This document shows positions 37,499-46,379 of a stretch of DNA of 64,000 nucleotides, one piece after another (within the stretch, counting starts at the first letter, position 1; each line of letters starts with the position of its first letter). The notes below the pieces were generated by a model. The model was not told the DNA's origin and made no database searches. It saw only the letters and a program-made list of their open reading frames with translations. This DNA is from Flammeovirga pectinis (lineage in GTDB: Bacteria; Bacteroidota; Bacteroidia; Cytophagales; Flammeovirgaceae). Location of the stretch: NCBI RefSeq assembly GCF_003970675.1, contig NZ_CP034562.1:2790001-2854000 (forward strand), read 5' to 3'. The translations under genes were made by a program, and so were the position numbers.

Positions 37499-38153
37499 CA
37501 GAATAAATAAGGTTTGATTAATAGGTTATTTTTTTGAGTTAATAACATTTAATAGTTTGCAATAATACTACCTGCCAATAACATTAAACACAACCCTGTA
37601 TTAATGTTATTTAATATTATAATTTAAGCAATTTTTTGATTTAATAATCTCAGTTAGTTATCGAATAACACCTTTAATGCTACAATACAAATTATTCATT
37701 GATAGAGTCAAAAACTCATTTTTTAGATAGTTCATTCACAATATTCACTTCCATTTTTTTCATCATATAACAAAAAAACACATCTTAAAAATGTGATTAA
37801 TGCACAAGAAATGTCACTAGATAATTTCTCAAAAAACACATTTAAACCTAAAATATTTTTTCCACAGATGTAGCCCAAAATGTTATTTTTCAGCATATTA
37901 TCTCAATAAAAAATTAAATACATTACACACGTAAGCTTTGTTACACTCTGTGCCTTTTTAAAAAAAATGAGTTGTATTGCAACAATAAATAGTGCTTAAA
38001 ATCTAATTTCATCATGTAAGATTTGTAAATTTTTATACAAGCAAACCAATTTTTCGAAAACTCTTACTAACATAACATTTACAAAAGATATCCTTAATAA
38101 GCATTAATGCGTTAAGCTAATCAAACCTAATTACTACCATAATTCTCAAAAAC
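37499..38153. other. Long AT-rich divergent intergenic region
   Basis: 655 bases between two divergent genes for T9SS cargo proteins. No gene is seen. An inverted repeat with 11-bp arms (AATAACATTAA at 37577-37587, TTAATGTTATT at 37601-37611) is visible but could be chance in such AT-rich DNA. The length suggests substantial regulatory input to one or both genes. Confidence 0.5.
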
Positions 38154-40247
38154 ATGAAAAAGATATTACTATTATTACTCCTAATTTTTATTACAAAGAT
38201 TACTATTAACGCTCAAACTTACACGTTAGTAAGTTCTACATCAGGATATGTTTATTTAGGAAATAAAGGAAATTTAAGCCAGTGGGTTGACGAAGACGGA
38301 AATACATTACCTTCTTGGACAGGTGGTTACAACATTAGAGTAAGAGAAGGGAAAAATGTTTATATAGGACAAGATTCATTTTCACCTGCTATAGTTATTG
38401 ATACATTATTTGTTGATGGTGAATTAAGAAACACTGCATATAGAACGACAATGAACGTAAGTACTTTAATTGTTTCTGGTAACGGAAATTTTAAAGGAAA
38501 TAATCATTCAGGTGGTAGATTATATGTAAATGCACAAAATATTGTTTTAGAATCAGGGGCTAAGTTTGCAGTTCCTTCAGTAGGTTCAAATTCTTATAGT
38601 GGGCTTAACTGGACGGGTTCTATATATGTTGAAGACAATGTTACATTAAGTACTAATGGTGCTTCTAATAACTTAATTACTTTAGCTCAAATTAATGCTT
38701 TACCTGGTTCAAACCCTAAAGTTGTTGCTTCAAGTAATTTAGATGGTGTTAATCCAAATACAAATACAATTATCTTAAATGGTCCTACTGCTATTAATTC
38801 TTCATTAGCCAGTCAGACACTTAGTATTTATACAGAAGGAAACGATTTAGTATTTACAGAACCAATTGGTACTAATGTTACTTTATTTGCAGATTTATCA
38901 ACAAATTTAGCTCCTACTACAGATATCACAATTATAGGTAATGGAAGTGGAACATTAAATTTCGCTCCAACAAATAATACAATTAGCTCTTTAACAATGA
39001 ACGCTGCATCTGGTGTAACTTTAGGTGCTCCTTTAGCAATTGTAAACTCAAATTATAACCAATCGGCATTAACTTTAACAAATGGTACTATTAAAACTAC
39101 AGAAACTAATTTATTAAGTTTAGATCAGTTTTCTTTTGTAGCAAATGCAATATATGATTGGAATGGACATGCATCAGGTGGTTCTAATACCTCTTTTATA
39201 GATGGTCCTATTTCTAAAGTAATTCATTACTCATCAGCATTACAAGCTGCTCTTAGTATTTCTGGTAATAACTTCTTCTTAATGATGCCAGTAGGAAAAG
39301 GTAATAAATTAAGAGAAGCAGGTATAGGGCAACCAACTGCAAATACACCTACAACATTTAGGTTAGAGTATTTTAATACAGCACATGATCACCATAGAAC
39401 AATTGATCCAAATGCAATGGTTGATGCAGTAAGTGCTTTTGAATATTGGAATGTTGATAGAATTACTGGTACAGCTTCTTCTACTGTTGTTCTTACTTTC
39501 TCTGATGAAAGTGGTATTAATACTTCTGCTATTAATGATGCTCATGTAATGCACTTTGATGGTGCTAAATGGGAAAGCCAAGGTGCTCAAGCTTATAATA
39601 CTAATGGCGATGACTCTGGTACTTTACTTTCTGACCCAGCAACTAGTTTTAGTCCATTTACTTTAGGTGGAAATATGCAAGATTTACCTGTAGAATTAAT
39701 CTACTTTAACGGTACTAAAAATATTGACAATTCTGTTGAATTAACATGGGAAACAGGTACAGAAATTAACAATAGCCATTTTGAAGTTGAAGGTTCTGTA
39801 GATGGTCGTGAGTTTAACTATATAGATGATGTAGATGGAAATGGTAACTCAAATGTTGCTATAGAATATAACTACACTGTTTCTAGTAATGATGCACATG
39901 GGCTTAAGTATTTCAGATTAAGACAAGTTGATTTTGATGGAGCTTATGAGTATTCAAACATTGTAAGTATTGCTACATCAATTGATAAAGATATCAAGTT
40001 AACTGTTTACCCTAACCCAGCTAAAGATAGAATTTCAACTCAATTTGTATTAAATACTGAAGATGAAATAAAAACTGCAGTAATATTTAACTCAATTGGA
40101 AACACTGTAAAGAATATAGATTTAAGTAATGGTATATCAGCTATTAAAAATATCAACTTAAATGGTTTTAATAACGGAATCTATTTTATCAAGATTAGTA
40201 CTGCTTCTGGTGCTGTTCAAACAAAAAGATTTCTTGTAAAAAACTAA
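38154..40247 (+). CDS. Secreted beta-rich protein with T9SS sorting domain
   Basis: Exported protein of 697 residues. A signal peptide (about 1-20, ending INAQ) is followed by a repetitive Asn/Thr/Ser-rich beta region of beta-helix appearance (about 25-330), with LFVDGELRN and LIVSGNGNFKGNN-like rungs. A domain with LMMPVGKGNKLREAGIG follows (about 380-510), typical of Bacteroidota surface proteins that end in the DLPVELIYFNGTKN linker. An Ig-like segment (about 525-600) precedes the C-terminal type A sorting domain (YPNPAKDRISTQF ... RFLVKN). No catalytic motif is recognised. Probably structural or adhesive. Confidence 0.82.
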   Translation: MKKILLLLLLIFITKITINAQTYTLVSSTSGYVYLGNKGNLSQWVDEDGNTLPSWTGGYNIRVREGKNVYIGQDSFSPAIVIDTLFVDGELRNTAYRTTMNVSTLIVSGNGNFKGNNHSGGRLYVNAQNIVLESGAKFAVPSVGSNSYSGLNWTGSIYVEDNVTLSTNGASNNLITLAQINALPGSNPKVVASSNLDGVNPNTNTIILNGPTAINSSLASQTLSIYTEGNDLVFTEPIGTNVTLFADLSTNLAPTTDITIIGNGSGTLNFAPTNNTISSLTMNAASGVTLGAPLAIVNSNYNQSALTLTNGTIKTTETNLLSLDQFSFVANAIYDWNGHASGGSNTSFIDGPISKVIHYSSALQAALSISGNNFFLMMPVGKGNKLREAGIGQPTANTPTTFRLEYFNTAHDHHRTIDPNAMVDAVSAFEYWNVDRITGTASSTVVLTFSDESGINTSAINDAHVMHFDGAKWESQGAQAYNTNGDDSGTLLSDPATSFSPFTLGGNMQDLPVELIYFNGTKNIDNSVELTWETGTEINNSHFEVEGSVDGREFNYIDDVDGNGNSNVAIEYNYTVSSNDAHGLKYFRLRQVDFDGAYEYSNIVSIATSIDKDIKLTVYPNPAKDRISTQFVLNTEDEIKTAVIFNSIGNTVKNIDLSNGISAIKNINLNGFNNGIYFIKISTASGAVQTKRFLVKN

Positions 40248-40289
40248 ATAATTTTTGAGCAATTACTAGTATTAAGGTTTTATATATTT

Positions 40290-40320
40290 AGAGGTTTCAC
40301 TAATAAGTGAAACCTCTTTT
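40290..40320 (+). terminator. Intrinsic terminator after the 697-residue protein gene
   Basis: Twelve-base arms AGAGGTTTCACT and AGTGAAACCTCT with a four-base loop, running into TTTTGTTTT. The rest of the spacer to 40559 is AT-rich and shows nothing further. Confidence 0.92.
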
Positions 40321-40559
40321 GTTTTATAACAAACAATATATTGCTCAATAATAAAACTACTACACATTAACCTATGCTAATTTAATAGTTTATTCAACGC
40401 AAAAAAATGTTAAATACAGAGATGTTTTACACTCATTATCCATAAAAATATTAAACAACATAACTAGTTTAATATCAAACTACGTACATTTGAAATGTAA
40501 TATTTAGGCACTTACTATTGATACAAAACGTGCCATTACAAATAACTATAAAGATTGAT

Positions 40560-42119
40560 ATGAAACATATTTTACTAACAGTAACCGCATTAATTTTCGG
40601 TTTTAGTTGTACAAACACATTTGCAAAAAAGGCTCCTAAAAAGCCAAATTTCTTAATTATGTGGGGTGATGATATTGGTATGTATAACCTTTCTACTTGG
40701 AACCAAGGTATGATGGGATACAAAACTCCAAACATTGACCGAATTGCTAATGAAGGAATCAAATTTACAGATTATTATGCAGAGCAATCTTGTACCGCTG
40801 GTCGTTCTTCTTTTGTTACTGGTCAAGCAGGTATTCGTACTGGTATGACTAAAGTAGGTCTTCCTGGAGCTGAAAAAGGCTTAACTGATGATACTCCTAC
40901 TATTGCAGAACTAATGAAAATGCAAGGTTATGCTACTGGTCAATTTGGTAAAAATCACTTTGGTGATAGAGATGTAGATCTTCCTACAAACCATGGTTTT
41001 GATGAGTTCTTTGGTAACCTTTACCACTTAAACGCAGAAGAAGAGCCAGAACAAGATGATTATCCAAAAGATCCAGAATTCAAGAAAAAATTTGGTCCTA
41101 GAGGTGTAATTCACTCTTATGCAGATGGTCGTGTTTCTGATACAGGTCCTCTTACAAAAAAGAGAATGGAAACAATTGACAACGAAGTAATGTCAGCTGC
41201 TAAGAAATTTATTACTAACCAAGTAGATAGTGAAGTTCCTTTCTTTGTATGGTTTAATACTACACGTATGCACTTTAGAACGCATATTACAGAAGAGGAA
41301 AAAGGCTTATCAAACGGACAAGGTATTTATGCTGATGCAATGGTTTCACATGACGAAGCAATTGGCGACATGTTAGACTTTATAGAGAAATTAGGTATCG
41401 AAGAAAATACATTTGTAATGTATTCTACAGATAATGGTCCTCATTATAACTCTTGGCCAGATGCGGCTGTTACTCCATTTAGAGGAGAGAAAAACACAAA
41501 CTGGGAAGGTGCTTACCGTGTACCTTGTATGGTAAAATATCCTGGTCATATTCCAGCAGGTCAAGTATCTAACGATATGGTTTCTCATTTAGATTGGTTA
41601 CCTACAATGTTGCATTACGCTGGTAACGACCACGTAAAACAAGATTTATTAAAAGGTGGTGTTAAAGCAAATAACAAAGAGTTTAAAGCACATTTAGATG
41701 GTTATGATCTTGTAGATCACATAGAAGGTAGAGAGCCATCTCCTCGTCATGAATTCTTATATTTTAATGATGATGCACAGTTAACAGCAGTTCGTATGGA
41801 CGATTGGAAAGTAGTATTTATGGAGCAAAGAGCACATCAAATGGCTGTATGGTCTGAGCCTTTCGTTCCTTTAAGATTACCAAAGATTTTCAACTTACGT
41901 CGTGATCCATACGAAAGAGCAGATATTGACTCGAACACTTATTGGGATTGGTATTTTGACCATGTTCCTTACTTATACATGGCACAAGATGTTGTCGGTA
42001 CATTTATGGGTACATTAATGGAATATCCTCCAAAACAAAAAGCAGCTTCGTTCTCTGTAGATCAAATTATTGAAATGATCATGAAACAAACAGAAGACAC
42101 TAAAGCTTCTCAGAACTAA
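40560..42119 (+). CDS. Cys-type sulfatase (S1 family)
   Basis: Sulfatase of 519 residues from the ATG at 40560, chosen because a proper export signal (MKHILLTVTALIFGF) begins there; a 14-residue upstream extension has none. The signal region holds a Cys (FSC), so it could be a lipoprotein. Metal ligands are in LIMWGDDIG and STDNGPHYN. The formylglycine site is SCTAGRSSFVTG, of C-x-A-x-R form, so the Cys must be converted by a maturation enzyme that is not in this window. The substrate could be a sulfated algal polysaccharide or another sulfate ester. Alginate is not sulfated, so it probably serves a different pathway from the upstream locus. Confidence 0.9.
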   Translation: MKHILLTVTALIFGFSCTNTFAKKAPKKPNFLIMWGDDIGMYNLSTWNQGMMGYKTPNIDRIANEGIKFTDYYAEQSCTAGRSSFVTGQAGIRTGMTKVGLPGAEKGLTDDTPTIAELMKMQGYATGQFGKNHFGDRDVDLPTNHGFDEFFGNLYHLNAEEEPEQDDYPKDPEFKKKFGPRGVIHSYADGRVSDTGPLTKKRMETIDNEVMSAAKKFITNQVDSEVPFFVWFNTTRMHFRTHITEEEKGLSNGQGIYADAMVSHDEAIGDMLDFIEKLGIEENTFVMYSTDNGPHYNSWPDAAVTPFRGEKNTNWEGAYRVPCMVKYPGHIPAGQVSNDMVSHLDWLPTMLHYAGNDHVKQDLLKGGVKANNKEFKAHLDGYDLVDHIEGREPSPRHEFLYFNDDAQLTAVRMDDWKVVFMEQRAHQMAVWSEPFVPLRLPKIFNLRRDPYERADIDSNTYWDWYFDHVPYLYMAQDVVGTFMGTLMEYPPKQKAASFSVDQIIEMIMKQTEDTKASQN

Positions 42120-42145
42120 AATAATCAAGTCATTATTTTATTAAA

Positions 42146-42183
42146 CTCCATCAAGAAATTAGTTTCTTGATGGAGCTTTTTTT
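42146..42183 (+). terminator. Intrinsic terminator of the sulfatase gene
   Basis: Thirteen-base arms CTCCATCAAGAAA (42146-42158) and TTTCTTGATGGAG (42163-42175) with a four-base loop and a seven-T run. Confidence 0.93.
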
Positions 42184-42313
42184 ATATACAACTGACAATT
42201 AGAATAGTATGAACCATAAATTTAAATGTTAATCAAATTTAACAAAACTGTTCACTCAAGCTTCCTAGTTTTCTTTAGAGTGTAAATCAAATATACACCC
42301 AAAAAAAAACACT

Positions 42314-43447
42314 ATGAAAAAGTTAAATTTATTAATTCTATTCTCATTTATTTTGTTGGCCTTTTCTTGTAAGAAAGATTCGGAACTAGTTCCAGAAGAC
42401 AAAAATGACATCACAAAAACAAAGAATGTTATTGTTCCTTTAAAAGATGGTGGCATTTATGATAGAAATAATTTTGTTACTTCTTTTGAACAAGTAATCA
42501 ATTTTGGATCTTTAAGAAATGCTCACTTAATTTCTTTTAAGCATTCAGGTAAAGATGGTAATCCAACATCAACAAAATCAGCTAATTTATTACCTGACAA
42601 TTCAAACTTAGTTTTTGATTATGCTCATAAAACAAAAGATGGAGCAATAGTTTCTTCTTCTGCTACAGATAAACAAGGTGGAGTTACAATCTATACGTAT
42701 TCATTTAACTCTGATGGATATATTTCTAAAGTAATTTCTAAGAATGGATATTTAGATTTAGAATATACTTTAACGTATAATCAAGATGGAAAAGTAGAAA
42801 AAATTGTTGACGGTACTGATACTTACGAGTATACATACTCTGGTGACAACTATTCTATTAAAGAAGTTAACCAAGGTAAAATTAGTGTTGAAGTGAAATT
42901 TTCTGATAAAAAAGTAGTTTTTGCTAAAATGATCGGACTTGGTGATAGTGAATCAAGAGCGTTTAAATATAACGGAGCAGGAGAAATTTCTGAATATCAT
43001 TTAAAGCAATTCGATCCTAGTAGAGTATTTTTAGATGAAATTTATACTTATACTAAAAGTGGTAATAAAGTAGTAATTTCTTTTAAGGATGGTTTAAATT
43101 CTAGAGACTCTTGGAAAAAGATTTTTGAGAATGATAAACTTAAGACTCAAGAAGTTTACAATACAAAACATTCTTTCAAAAAGCATTATACTGGTAAAGA
43201 CGTTACAAAAGTAGAAATGTTTAAAGGAGTAACAGTTAAGGCTGTTGCATTAATTGGATACAAAGAAATAACGTACACTGGTAACGGTTTTGTTGATTCG
43301 TCTACTTTCTATTCTAGAACAGGTGATAAGTTATATACTAAATCTGTAGGTTTCTTCTTCTTCCATTCTATGAAATCAAATAAGCTGTTAGACGATTCAC
43401 AAATACCTGCTTCAGATAAGTGGATTATTGATTTAGATAAAATATAA
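42314..43447 (+). CDS. Lipoprotein with RHS/YD-like beta repeats, function unknown
   Basis: Lipoprotein of 377 residues; the signal ends at LLAFSCKKD. The body is beta-rich with repeated short units such as YTLTYNQDGKVEKIVDG and YEYTYSGDNYSIKEV, resembling the YD/RHS-like repeats found in many Bacteroidota outer-membrane lipoproteins. No catalytic motif or CBM is recognised. It is monocistronic between two terminators that share almost the same stem core. Confidence 0.7.
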   Translation: MKKLNLLILFSFILLAFSCKKDSELVPEDKNDITKTKNVIVPLKDGGIYDRNNFVTSFEQVINFGSLRNAHLISFKHSGKDGNPTSTKSANLLPDNSNLVFDYAHKTKDGAIVSSSATDKQGGVTIYTYSFNSDGYISKVISKNGYLDLEYTLTYNQDGKVEKIVDGTDTYEYTYSGDNYSIKEVNQGKISVEVKFSDKKVVFAKMIGLGDSESRAFKYNGAGEISEYHLKQFDPSRVFLDEIYTYTKSGNKVVISFKDGLNSRDSWKKIFENDKLKTQEVYNTKHSFKKHYTGKDVTKVEMFKGVTVKAVALIGYKEITYTGNGFVDSSTFYSRTGDKLYTKSVGFFFFHSMKSNKLLDDSQIPASDKWIIDLDKI

Positions 43448-43498
43448 AAATATATAGAGAACCTTAAAGAAAGTTTGAGTTTCTATTTTACTAAAAAA

Positions 43499-43532
43499 TC
43501 CCATCAAGATGTATTTCTTGATGGGACTTTTT
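43499..43532 (+). terminator. Intrinsic terminator of the YD-like lipoprotein gene
   Basis: Eleven-base arms TCCCATCAAGA (43499-43509) and TCTTGATGGGA (43516-43526) with a six-base loop, followed by CTTTTT. Confidence 0.92.
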
Positions 43533-43664
43533 AGTTTAAAGAAGTAGTATTAAAAATAGTACCTCTATGGTTAAAAAAAGCGACCTAACCTTATTATTGA
43601 CACTAGTTAGTTAGGCAACATTATATTAATTAATTTGATGTATTTGACACTAATAGAAAACCTG

Positions 43665-44027
43665 TTATTTATTAAATTGATCTTGATAGATCTGTGTTAG
43701 TTCCTCCCAGGATATACCTAGGAGGTTTATTTTTTTAAAGAAATTAGGAGCATCTTGTTTCATAAATTCTTGCTTACTCACCTTCTTTACTAAGTGTGTC
43801 GCATTTTCTGAAATAAAATAACCAATTCCTCTTTTATTATAAATTACGCCATCGTCTTGCAAAGAAGAATAAGACCTAGCAACCGTATTTGGGTTTACTT
43901 CTAATTCTACAGCAAGTTGTCTTACAGAAGGAATTTTATCTCCCCCTACCCATGTTTCCTTCAAGACTTTTTCACATAAAAGATCCATAATCTGAAGGTA
44001 AATGGCTTTATTATTAGTAAACTCCAT
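43665..44027 (-). CDS. YtrA-type GntR transcriptional regulator
   Basis: Short GntR-family regulator of 120 residues, the length of the YtrA subfamily, which lacks a large effector domain. The winged helix shows GDKIPSVRQLAVELEVNPNT and VARSYSSLQDDGVIYNKRG, the family signature. It is the last gene of a three-gene operon with an ABC permease and ATPase, starting one base after the permease stop codon. It probably represses this operon through the inverted repeats upstream of the ATPase gene. Confidence 0.92.
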   Translation of the reverse strand: MEFTNNKAIYLQIMDLLCEKVLKETWVGGDKIPSVRQLAVELEVNPNTVARSYSSLQDDGVIYNKRGIGYFISENATHLVKKVSKQEFMKQDAPNFFKKINLLGISWEELTQIYQDQFNK

Positions 44028-44028
44028 A

Positions 44029-44793
44029 TTAAACTTCTTTTCGTTTGAATTTCAAAAATGCTATTCCCCACATTGCTATTGTTACGGCTACTGCACCTGT
44101 TCTCACAATATATTTTATTGTTCCTTCCAAAGAAGTTGAATCAAATTGATAATCGAATGATGTGTTATCAAACTGACCATTTGAAAAGAAAGCAAAAAAC
44201 AAAGCAACACCTAAAATCCATAGTACAAAAGAAACTGCAAAGAAGGATACCGTTGTTTTTAAGAAGGCATATTTTTTAAATAATGCAGCACCTAAAAAGT
44301 AGAATGCGTGCATAAATAGATAACTACCCATAAACTCAGCCAAACCTTCTTGTTCAACCATATCAGATAAGGTAAACATAATAAAATTGCCCCCTATAAT
44401 CATCCAGATTCCTGTTGCTAAAAACTCTGTCAATATAAAAACAACAGTTAGACCTAACGGATATATAATTGCTGTACTTACAAACGTAACTAAAAACTTC
44501 TCTTCTCTAGATGCTGGTAGCGATAAGTAATTTAATGCTCCTCCTTTAGTTGAAACTCTATGGAAAGAGTAACTACTAATAACAGCTCCTCCAAGCATTA
44601 ACATCAATCCATAAATTGAGCCTAAAGTATTTTTATTTACAATACCCCATGGTTCTATACTACTTGCTAATGCACTAATTGCAAGAATAAAAACTACAAT
44701 ACCAATAATACCAACTGTTATAGGATGTTGAAGTAAAGCAAGTTCATATTTAAATAATAAACCGATTCTTCTAATATTAAATTTTGATTCCAT
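44029..44793 (-). CDS. ABC transporter permease (ABC-2 type)
   Basis: Integral membrane protein of 254 residues with about six hydrophobic segments, placed between an ABC ATPase and a YtrA-type regulator. The short SLPASREEKFLVTFVSTA segment is common in Bacteroidota/Firmicutes ABC-2 permeases of YtrB-like operons. The substrate is unknown; related operons respond to cell-envelope stress. Confidence 0.82.
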   Translation of the reverse strand: MESKFNIRRIGLLFKYELALLQHPITVGIIGIVVFILAISALASSIEPWGIVNKNTLGSIYGLMLMLGGAVISSYSFHRVSTKGGALNYLSLPASREEKFLVTFVSTAIIYPLGLTVVFILTEFLATGIWMIIGGNFIMFTLSDMVEQEGLAEFMGSYLFMHAFYFLGAALFKKYAFLKTTVSFFAVSFVLWILGVALFFAFFSNGQFDNTSFDYQFDSTSLEGTIKYIVRTGAVAVTIAMWGIAFLKFKRKEV

Positions 44794-44817
44794 TTTGATT
44801 TTTAGTTTGATAGTTGA

Positions 44818-45651
44818 TTATTTTGATAAGGCTGATTTTATTGCTTCTTTCTGCGTTAATACGGCATTAAAAAGAAGTTCTAGATTTACTCTACTAAAAT
44901 CTTCGGTGGTATTAAGTGCTACAACTTTATCTTCTGCCACTCCCCTTTCGGTGTAAATAACATCTGATTGATCTACCTTTTCTGCTACTGTAAACACTAA
45001 TTTTTCTGTGATATAGTCCAATGTTTCGTTAAAGACTACTTTACCACTATCAACTATCACTATAGGATCAATTAAGCTTTCTAAATCACGTACTTGATGT
45101 GTAGATATTAAAAATATTCTATCATCTGACATATGTTTTGCTACTAATTTTCTAAACTGACTTTTAGATGGAATATCTAAACCATTTGTCGGCTCATCCA
45201 TTAATAACAACTTTGTATTACTTGCTAAACCATAAGAAATTAATGCTTTCTTCTTTTGTCCATAAGACATATTATGCAAGTTCATTGTTGGCTCTAAGCC
45301 AAACTCTGTAATCATTTCGAAAAATGCTGTTCTATCAAATTTAGGGTAGAACGGCGCTAGTACAGATAAATATTTTTCTATAGTAACATTAGGGAATGTC
45401 ATTTCTTCAGGAATAAAGAAAATCTCTTTTAAGAACTCTGGAGAAGCATCGCTAGCAAAATGCCCACTTATATTAACTGTACCAGAATAAGGCTGTTTTA
45501 AACCTGCTATCAGCATCAATAATGTTGATTTACCAGCACCATTTTCACCTAATAAACCATATATATTTCCCTCTTTTAATTCAAGCTCTAAATCATTATA
45601 AAGTATTTTCCTTCTTGAATACCCAAAAGTAAGGTTATTAATATTTATCAT
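44818..45651 (-). CDS. ABC transporter ATP-binding protein
   Basis: ATPase subunit of 277 residues. The Walker A motif is GLLGENGAGKST (about 33-44), the signature is NMSYGQKKKA, Walker B is LLLMDEPTNGLD, and the switch His lies in ISTHQVRD. First gene of the ABC-permease-regulator operon; it pairs with the following permease. Confidence 0.93.
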   Translation of the reverse strand: MININNLTFGYSRRKILYNDLELELKEGNIYGLLGENGAGKSTLLMLIAGLKQPYSGTVNISGHFASDASPEFLKEIFFIPEEMTFPNVTIEKYLSVLAPFYPKFDRTAFFEMITEFGLEPTMNLHNMSYGQKKKALISYGLASNTKLLLMDEPTNGLDIPSKSQFRKLVAKHMSDDRIFLISTHQVRDLESLIDPIVIVDSGKVVFNETLDYITEKLVFTVAEKVDQSDVIYTERGVAEDKVVALNTTEDFSRVNLELLFNAVLTQKEAIKSALSK

Positions 45652-45663
45652 ATCTTATTATTT

Positions 45664-45696
45664 TAGTGTACTATTTAACTATTACACTACAATAGT
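45664..45696. promoter_or_regulatory. Nested inverted repeats upstream of the ABC operon, candidate GntR operator
   Basis: TAGTGTA (45664-45670) and TACACTA (45683-45689) form an inverted repeat with a 12-base spacer. An overlapping pair ACTATT (45678-45683) and AATAGT (45691-45696) lies within and beyond it. Position just upstream of the first gene (start 45651) fits an operator for the operon's own YtrA-type regulator. The remaining spacer to 45967 shows nothing further. Confidence 0.55.
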
Positions 45697-45967
45697 AATT
45701 CAATAATGCATTAAAACCAAATTTCAAGTCTATTTTTTCAAAAAATCAATTTTACTATAAAGTAACTTCCTTATTAGGATAAAAAGATATCTATTCTACA
45801 ATTGTTAATAATCAATGAATCTAACTCTACTAATCACGTTTATTTAGCTTATAAGAGATAACTTACCTAGGATTACGACTTTATGATCTATTTTTTTGGC
45901 ATTAAAAAAAAAATCCAATAAATTAGCCATCTTGTAAGAAGTATTCGATTATTAATTATATATATCA

Positions 45968-46273
45968 ATGCCTAAAGCATCAATAGTAACTCGTGATTTA
46001 ACGGATTTGACTAAAGAGACACATAACATCTATGAGTCAATCGTTATTGTCGGAAAACGTTCTAGACAAATTTCTTCTCGTTTAAAAGATGAGTTGAATG
46101 CTAAATTGTCTGAATTTGCTACTACAGTGGATAACCTTGAAGAAGTTCAAGAAAACCGCGAGCAAATCGAGATTTCTCGTTTTTACGAGCGTATGCCAAA
46201 AGCAACATCTTTAGCAATAGAGGAGTTGCTTGAGGACAAGATCTTTTTTACAAAAGTAGAGGACAATTTCTAA
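45968..46273 (+). CDS. rpoZ: RNA polymerase omega-like subunit
   Basis: Protein of 101 residues of the Bacteroidota RpoZ/Rpb6-like family. The N-terminal MPKASIVTRDLTDLTKET and the NIYESIVIVGKRSRQISSRL core (the RPB6/omega fold) are recognisable. The gene directly precedes coaBC, a conserved arrangement in this phylum. It assists assembly of RNA polymerase. Confidence 0.85.
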   Translation: MPKASIVTRDLTDLTKETHNIYESIVIVGKRSRQISSRLKDELNAKLSEFATTVDNLEEVQENREQIEISRFYERMPKATSLAIEELLEDKIFFTKVEDNF

Positions 46274-46299
46274 AAGAAATTTACAATCTAATTTGATTT

Positions 46300-46345
46300 A
46301 AGAACTTCCATGACTACAATGTAGATCGGGAAGTTCTTTTTTTTT
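46300..46345 (+). terminator. Intrinsic terminator between rpoZ and coaBC
   Basis: Ten-base arms AAGAACTTCC (46300-46309) and GGAAGTTCTT (46329-46338) with a 19-base loop, and a T-run through 46345. It may attenuate readthrough into coaBC. Confidence 0.85.
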
Positions 46346-46379
46346 ACATTTACTCTTCGAAATAACGAAGTACAAACAA

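Noticed and set aside
37577-37611. Inverted repeat as a terminator
   Set aside because: No T-run follows it and it lies in a divergent promoter region; it could be chance in very AT-rich DNA.
40518-40559. Upstream extension of the sulfatase start
   Set aside because: The extra residues destroy the clear signal peptide that begins at 40560.
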